Shown in pieces: positions 9,340 to 13,623 of a stretch of DNA of 13,623 bases (its first letter is position 1; each line of letters opens with the position of its first letter). Both the position numbers and the translations under genes were made by a program. The notes beneath the pieces are model-generated. The model did not search any database and was not told where the DNA came from. It saw nothing but the letters and a program-made list of their open reading frames with translations. Source of the DNA: Gracilaria vermiculophylla (lineage: Eukaryota; Rhodophyta; Florideophyceae; Gracilariales; Gracilariaceae); the NCBI GenBank assembly GCA_019155205.2, contig JAHNZQ020000308.1, forward strand, positions 3,703,527-3,717,149, given 5' to 3'.

Positions 9340-10446
9340 TTATTTCCTATGCGAGGCGTTGAGTCTCTCTTTTGCGAGGGAGAGTGCGTTCTCATATCGC
9401 CTTAGGATGGAGCTTTTGGTTTGCGCCGCTGTTGGTGTCTGTGGCCCATCCGCCGGGTGCGTCGTGGCGTGTGCCGCGATGACGGCACTTTGCGGAATGA
9501 GCGAGAGCACCAGATGGAAAGGAGCGGTCCCCGTGGAACGGTGCACCTGTAGGTTGTATGCATACGTGAAGGGTCCCACATATGCGTCCCATTCCTTCTG
9601 GTGGTCCGCGACGTAGTGCTTCAGCCTCGAGGCGATTGTTTTGTTGAACCTTTCCGCCTGTCCGTTTGTCTGGGGGTAATAGGCAGTCGTGAACATCTGT
9701 TTCATCCCCAGCATTCCGGAGGCGGCGCTGAAGAGTTTTGCCGCAAACTGGGGTCCATTGTCCGTAAGGAGGTACAACAGTATCCCGTAGGGATAAACGC
9801 AATGCTCCAGAAAGGCGTCGGCAATCACTGCTGCAGTAGTACTCCGGAGGGGGATGGCACGCGTGGTCTTGGAAAAACGATCCGTGATGACGAGGATAAA
9901 TCGATGTCCTCGCTCCGTCTTGGGGAGAGGGCCCAAGATGTCCATGGCCACAAACTCCAACAGTCCTGAAGGTGGTAACAGCGTGAGCGGCGTCCGGTGT
10001 TTCCGTATACTCCCCCTGGCGGCGGCGCAGGAATAGCAGTCTGCCACCGTCTGGAAGGCGTCGTTGGCCATGTTCGGCCAATAGAACTCCCTCCGCATGG
10101 TGAAATACATCCGAGATCCACCGGGGTGCCCGGCGAGGCGCGGATAGTGCGAGAGGTACAACACTCTCGCCTGCACCTTCGTCGGCACCACCTTTTGGAG
10201 CGCTCCATCCAGGGGGGCGCGGCGTACAAACACGCCGTCTCGATCGACGTTGAATGATGATGTCAAACTCCCCACAGTGGCGAGGCACTCCTTGCAGTAC
10301 GCATCCGTACTCTGCTTCTTCAGGAACTCCGCTACGGTAATGGGGAGAACTTCTTTCTCCTCCTCACTAAAGAGCCATCACCTCAGGGAGTCCACTGTAC
10401 TTTCCTCCAGGTTCACAGCATTCCAAACATTCTCCATCGGATCATT
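9340..10446 (-). pseudogene. pol: Retroviral-type integrase (zinc-binding and catalytic core)
   Basis: The frame is open from 10446, one frame away from RNase H, with one internal stop (TGA 10378-10380), and then runs 311 residues from 10275. Numbered from 10275, the HHCC zinc-binding set is H43, H50, C80 and C83. The catalytic triad is D112 (FVAMDILGPLP), D172 (LLTDNGPQF) and E208 (PQTNGQAERFNKT), with exactly 35 residues between D172 and E208, the classical D,D-35-E spacing. Integrase trims and joins the cDNA ends to target DNA. All catalytic and zinc residues are present, so this domain is the best preserved of the element. The shift from RNase H at about 10445 looks like a one-base indel at GGGAAAGAATGA rather than programmed shifting, since Ty3/gypsy pol is normally one frame. 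Confidence 0.9.
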
Positions 10447-11914
10447 CTTTCCCGTCGGCGTTCTGGATGACCAGGCACGGGATGTTGTCCTCCAAAGGTG
10501 TTTTATCTTCCCCATCGGTGGAGATTCGCGAGAGCGCATCCACGGCCTGGTGTTTTATGCCAGGACGATGGAGGATGTCAAACTCGAACTCCAGAAGGCG
10601 CAACCTCCAACTTTTCAGGCGACCGGAAGCATCCGTCAAGGACAGTATCCACTTCAGAGGTGCGTGGTCCGTCCTCAAGGTGAAACGCGATTGTTCCAGG
10701 TACGGGTGTAAAAGCAAAACAGCCAACAAGATGGCAAGACATTCGCGCTCCGAAGTGGAATAATTCCGTTCCGTAGGGGTGAGGCTGCGACTCCAATACC
10801 CGATGGGTTGAAGTCCACCTTCAGGTTGTTCCTGTAGGAGGGCACATCCAACCTGGTATTTACAGGCGTCAGAGTCCAGCACCATTCGGCCGTGCCGCTT
10901 TGGCAAGACCAAGATTCGTGGTTCTATCAGTCTCCTCTTCAGGGTTTCGAAGGCTTCAACCTCCTCGTTCGTCAGGAGAGCCAATTGCGTCGGCTTGTCC
11001 TTCTCTAATAGGCGATTGAACGGCGCCGCTATACGGGAGAAATTGGATACAAACCTCCGGAAGACGTTACACAACCCAAAGAAGGAGCGGAGCTCCGTCT
11101 GGTTTGTGGGAGGGTGAGCTTCCTTGATGGCGTCCTGAGTTTTCCTGGAAACCTGTAGGCGGCCCTGGAGCACAACGTGCCCTAGGTAGTCCACCGACGA
11201 CTTGAAAAAGAAAAATTTCTCCAGCTTCAAGGTGAGGCCATCATCCTTTAGGAGTTGGAGCACGTGCTTCACATGAATGAAGTGCTCCTCCACGCTGCGG
11301 GAGTATATGATAACGGCATCGATATGCACCAAGGCCTACTGCCACTTCACCTTAGACAGGATAATGTTCACCGCTCGTTGGAACGTAGCGAGTGCATTCT
11401 TCAAACCAAATGGCATCCTTAGGAATCTGAAGATCCCACAGTGTGAGGTGAACGTTGTCTTATCCTTATCGGAGTCGTCCATCTCAATCTGCCAGCAGCC
11501 GCTATTGGCATCCAGCGTGGAGTAAACGGACGCATCGCCTAAGGAGTCGATACACTCATCCATCCGGGGTATCGGGTATGAGTCGCGTACCGTCACCTCG
11601 TTAAGGCGCCTGTAGTTAATACAGAACCGTAGGGAGCCATCCTTCTTCTTGACAAACACCACCGGGGAGGCCCATTCGGAATTGGAAGGCTCTATAACGC
11701 CCTTCTCCAGCATCCGGTGGACCGCATCGCGTTCAAAGTCGCGCGCATGTGGTCCGGGCCTTCTCGGGAGTTGATGTACCGGCTTTGCATCTAGTGTGAT
11801 CTGGATCCTGTGCTTGGCCAGACTGACCTGACCCAGGCGACCAGACCACATGTCCTCGGAGGTGGATAGCATCTCTACTATCCTGTGGCGATACGCTTCG
11901 AAATCATCACCAAT
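10442..11914 (-). pseudogene. pol: Reverse transcriptase and RNase H
   Basis: This continues the protease frame after the TAA at 11915-11917. RT blocks are clear: EWASPVVFVKKKDGSLRFC, INYRRLNEVT, DSYPIPRMDE, STLDANSGCWQIEM with the first catalytic Asp, then FRFLRMPFGLKNALATFQR. A TAG (11336-11338) then interrupts the chain just before the catalytic box. That box, normally YxDD, reads HIDA (11315-11326), so Tyr is His and the second Asp is Ala. The thumb and connection follow with SVDYLGHVV and ELRSFFGLCNVFRRFV. RNase H spans about 10529-10885, with its acidic set at D155, E195, D222 and D265 (numbered from 11332). The ORF ends at TGA 10442-10444, close to the frame break. RT is inactive by both truncation and active-site change. 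Confidence 0.92.
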
Positions 11915-13111
11915 TTAGAGCTTCTCTTGCCAGGTGGCAGGAATCTCTTCCTCTGGAGCCGTTGAAGTCGCTTCCGCTTCCATGGTGGCGATTGCATCGC
12001 GGGCCGCGAGGTCTTCCGACCGAAGAAGGTGAGCCAGTCCTGAAGAGGCGGGTAGTGCCAGCCCGACTACACTTCCTTTCTGGAGCCGTAACGGCGACTC
12101 CTTAAGGTTAGCGAGCACAACCCTAAAGGGGACGTTCGGTATTACTTCCATAACACCGTTCGCCATCATGGAGTGCTGCTTTGTCGTCAGGTGTGGACTT
12201 CCCTGTAGAAATGAAAGGCCAGATGCAGAGGTCTGCACCCAGACTTTGGCCTGATTCCTCGCGGGTATTTCAATGCTCTTCACCACGCGAAGCTTATTCG
12301 ACTGCGTCTCCTTCGGAAGGTTACCCACATGACGCGCGTTTGCGTCCGGTCCTGGAGATGCGGACAAAATACCCACAGGGGCAGCGTCATGAAACGTCAC
12401 CTTCCGCAGGCGTGGGTAGATTGCACGTACATATCGATCCACAAAGGAAGTGCCCAATATGCATTGTGCGGCCAAGTTGGTCGCCACGAGGAACCAAACT
12501 TTCACCTGTAAGGAGCTCCACCGGAGGTACAAGGGGATTGCGCCAAGGATGGTCAATGCTCCTCGCGACGCATCGCGTACCGTCGGGAGCTTGCCAGTCC
12601 TCAAGGAGTCGAGAGCAGACCGCGGGAGCACGTCGGCGTGCACCAGATTGGGGCCAGCTCCGGTATTGAGGATAGCGCGCACCGTGGTGGAGGCGAGCGG
12701 GGAACATCCGATAGGGGCGAATACCTTGTAATTCTCACGGCGGAGCGTGCAAACAGAATCCTCAAAGGTGTCGAATGGGTCCAACGGGAGTGGGGGACCC
12801 GCCGATTCTGCGTCGACGGAGCAGACGGCTTCTCCCCCTTTCCTAAAGGCGACCTCCGTGGAGTCGAGGCTCGATATCGGAGAGCCACGCGGAGCCTCTA
12901 CGTGTGGCTCTGAGGGTTTTCCTGGTTGGAGAGGGGCTGATTTACAGGCGGGGACGGTTTGTACGGTTGTGCATCGCGATGCAACGTGTTCTTTTGAGGT
13001 GCAACCGGCTGGGACACCAGCACCTGCGTTGCGGGTGGCAGTGACAGTGGGACAGGCTTCACTCCCGATGGAGCACGGTATCCGTAGTTTTCTGGAGGGG
13101 AGCGGATGTCG
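11915..13111 (-). pseudogene. pol: Pol N-terminus with retropepsin-like protease
   Basis: This frame opens after a TAG at 13112-13114 and overlaps the gag ORF by about 210 bases in the -1 frame, then runs to the TAA at 11915-11917. The protease core is in the middle. The flap-less Asp motif reads ILNTGAGPNLV, where D-T-G-A is expected. The codon at 12665-12667 is AAT (Asn), so the catalytic Asp is lost by a G-to-A type change. The second family motif CILGTSFVDRYVRAIYP follows at the normal distance. After the protease comes a region of about 130 residues ending near LANLKESPLRLQKGSVVGLALP, a beta-rich linker often found between protease and RT in Ty3/gypsy pol. The protease normally cleaves Gag and Pol during particle maturation; this copy should be inactive. 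No confident start codon is expected if pol is made by frameshifting. Confidence 0.82.
12832..12847 (-). other. Second copy of the purine-tract core
   Basis: The - strand 16-mer TTTAGGAAAGGGGGAG here is identical to the one at 8733-8748 next to the 3' purine tract. It lies in the pol N-terminal frame shortly after the gag stop, about 4.1 kb upstream of the 3' copy. Some retroelements and lentiviruses use an internal (central) polypurine tract as an extra plus-strand primer. Whether this does so is unknown. Confidence 0.5.
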
Positions 13112-13623
13112 CTATACGCGGTTCGATAACTTCCGCTCTCCGTTGGTGCGTCCTCCAGGTCGTGGAAGTTTTTCTCTCTTTCCTGCAGAATGGTGGCCCT
13201 CATTGCCGGGGTGAGGGTCGTACAGTGTACGGGCTCTCGTGGCAAGCAAATCCTGCAAGGCGGTGGGTAGCCTCGAGGGTTCGTAAATCGGACGCTCCTG
13301 TAGGATCCTGCCGAGGCGTACGAAGTGGGAGACGAGGGTGTCCTCGTTCTAGACGGTGCTCCCTGAGAGGAGGCGTGTGTGGGGGCAAGGGCCTCTTGCT
13401 CTCCTACGAGCGTGAGCTCGTCGACTTCCTCCGAGGTGCTGGAGTCCAACGTCAGGGCGTATGCCCGACGGGTCCTTAAGGCGGCCCGTTTGTCCAAAAG
13501 TGGAGCATGACTGCGGCGAGCGGCACGGTGGGTATCCCCGTAGGATTCCGCGAAACGTGCTAACTCCGTATAGGTGGTCTTTGGGTGCGTGGTCAAATGA
13601 TTACGCACCCTCGCGCGTATCGA
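12898..13623 (-). pseudogene. gag: Gag C-terminal part, open at right edge
   Basis: The frame is open from the window edge to a TAG at 12898-12900, at least 241 codons. The first GTG in frame lies at 13608, but the frame continues upstream, so the start is outside. The opening RNHLTTHPKTTYTELARFAESY resembles the end of a Ty3/gypsy capsid. A low-complexity Ser/Thr/Arg stretch follows. Then comes a degenerate zinc knuckle at about 13222-13257 reading CRICLPREPVHC: the C-x2-C pair is kept, but the usual His position and spacing are not. After it comes a helical stretch (TLTPAMRATILQEREKNF) and a proline-rich tail. The last 210 bases overlap the pol frame in -1 register. Gag packages RNA in the particle. 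Within the visible part it is uninterrupted, so it is marked a pseudogene only because the element is dead. Confidence 0.7.

Larger units (their letters stand above)
8724..13623 (-). mobile_element. Ty3/gypsy chromovirus, partial and decayed
   Basis: Reading right to left on the - strand, the order is gag C-terminus, protease, reverse transcriptase, RNase H, integrase, chromodomain and purine tract, the standard Ty3/gypsy chromovirus order. The 5' end (5' LTR, leader, first part of gag) lies beyond the window. A 3' LTR should follow the purine tract at 8729, but the sequence to the left is occupied within about 140 bases by a + strand gag-like ORF and no LTR is recognisable. Five in-frame stops (11915-11917, 11336-11338, 10378-10380, 9340-9342, 9334-9336) and one frame break near 10445 disrupt pol. 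This copy cannot transpose on its own. Confidence 0.9.

Noticed and set aside
9392..10288. 298-codon open frame on - overlapping the integrase in another frame
   Set aside because: It is a shadow of the integrase. Its translation has no recognisable motif, while the overlapping frame has the full HHCC and DDE sets.
10440..10450. Programmed frameshift between RNase H and integrase
   Set aside because: Ty3/gypsy pol is normally one frame here. A run-associated single-base indel at GGGAAAGAATGA explains it better, and a further stop lies 60 bases on.
1..13623. tRNA or rRNA genes, CRISPR arrays, bacterial promoters or terminators
   Set aside because: No convincing B-box with cloverleaf, no regularly spaced short repeats, and no prokaryotic gene organisation were found.

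Overview
The window looks like eukaryotic nuclear DNA from a GC-rich genome loaded with LTR retrotransposons. It holds an F-box protein gene with strongly GC-biased codons and remains of Ty3/gypsy-type elements with a chromodomain integrase. There are no bacterial operon features, rRNA or tRNA genes. The lineage cannot be fixed from the sequence. A GC-rich alga (for example a bangiophyte red alga), an oomycete or a fungus are all possible; this is a guess.

Layout, left to right. (1) 1-183 is an extremely C-rich leader with an uninterrupted run of 46 C. (2) 184-1128 (+) is an intact F-box protein gene, the only apparently functional host gene here. (3) 1129-4292 is mostly AT-richer DNA without a recognisable gene, interrupted by a GC-rich island at about 1703-2060. 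(4) 4293-6144 (+) is an old gag relic, kept in one frame for about 1.4 kb, then shifted by one frame, with about a dozen in-frame stops and a zinc knuckle. (5) 6145-6690 shows nothing recognisable. (6) 6693-7403 holds a 66-67 bp tandem repeat followed by a GC-rich leader, possibly the 5' LTR and leader of the next element. (7) 7404-8592 (+) is a broken ORF that reads like the N-terminal part of a gag. (8) 8724-13623 (-) is a long, mutated chromovirus: gag C-terminus, protease, reverse transcriptase, RNase H, integrase, chromodomain and a purine tract. It runs off the right edge.

In a live element these parts would act together. Gag forms the particle, protease matures it, RT/RNase H copy the RNA using purine-tract primers, integrase inserts the cDNA, and the chromodomain steers insertion to modified chromatin. 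This copy cannot work. It has five premature stops and one frame break in pol, the protease catalytic Asp is Asn, and the RT YxDD box is damaged. RNase H and integrase catalytic residues remain.

The most interesting structural point is the arrangement of the right half. A gag N-terminal-like part lies on +, directly abutting the 3' end of a pol on -, whose own gag C-terminal part lies at the far right. This is what one inverted internal segment of a single element would look like, or two convergent elements joined at about 8590-8730. I see no defence system, CRISPR array or clearly new biochemical system.
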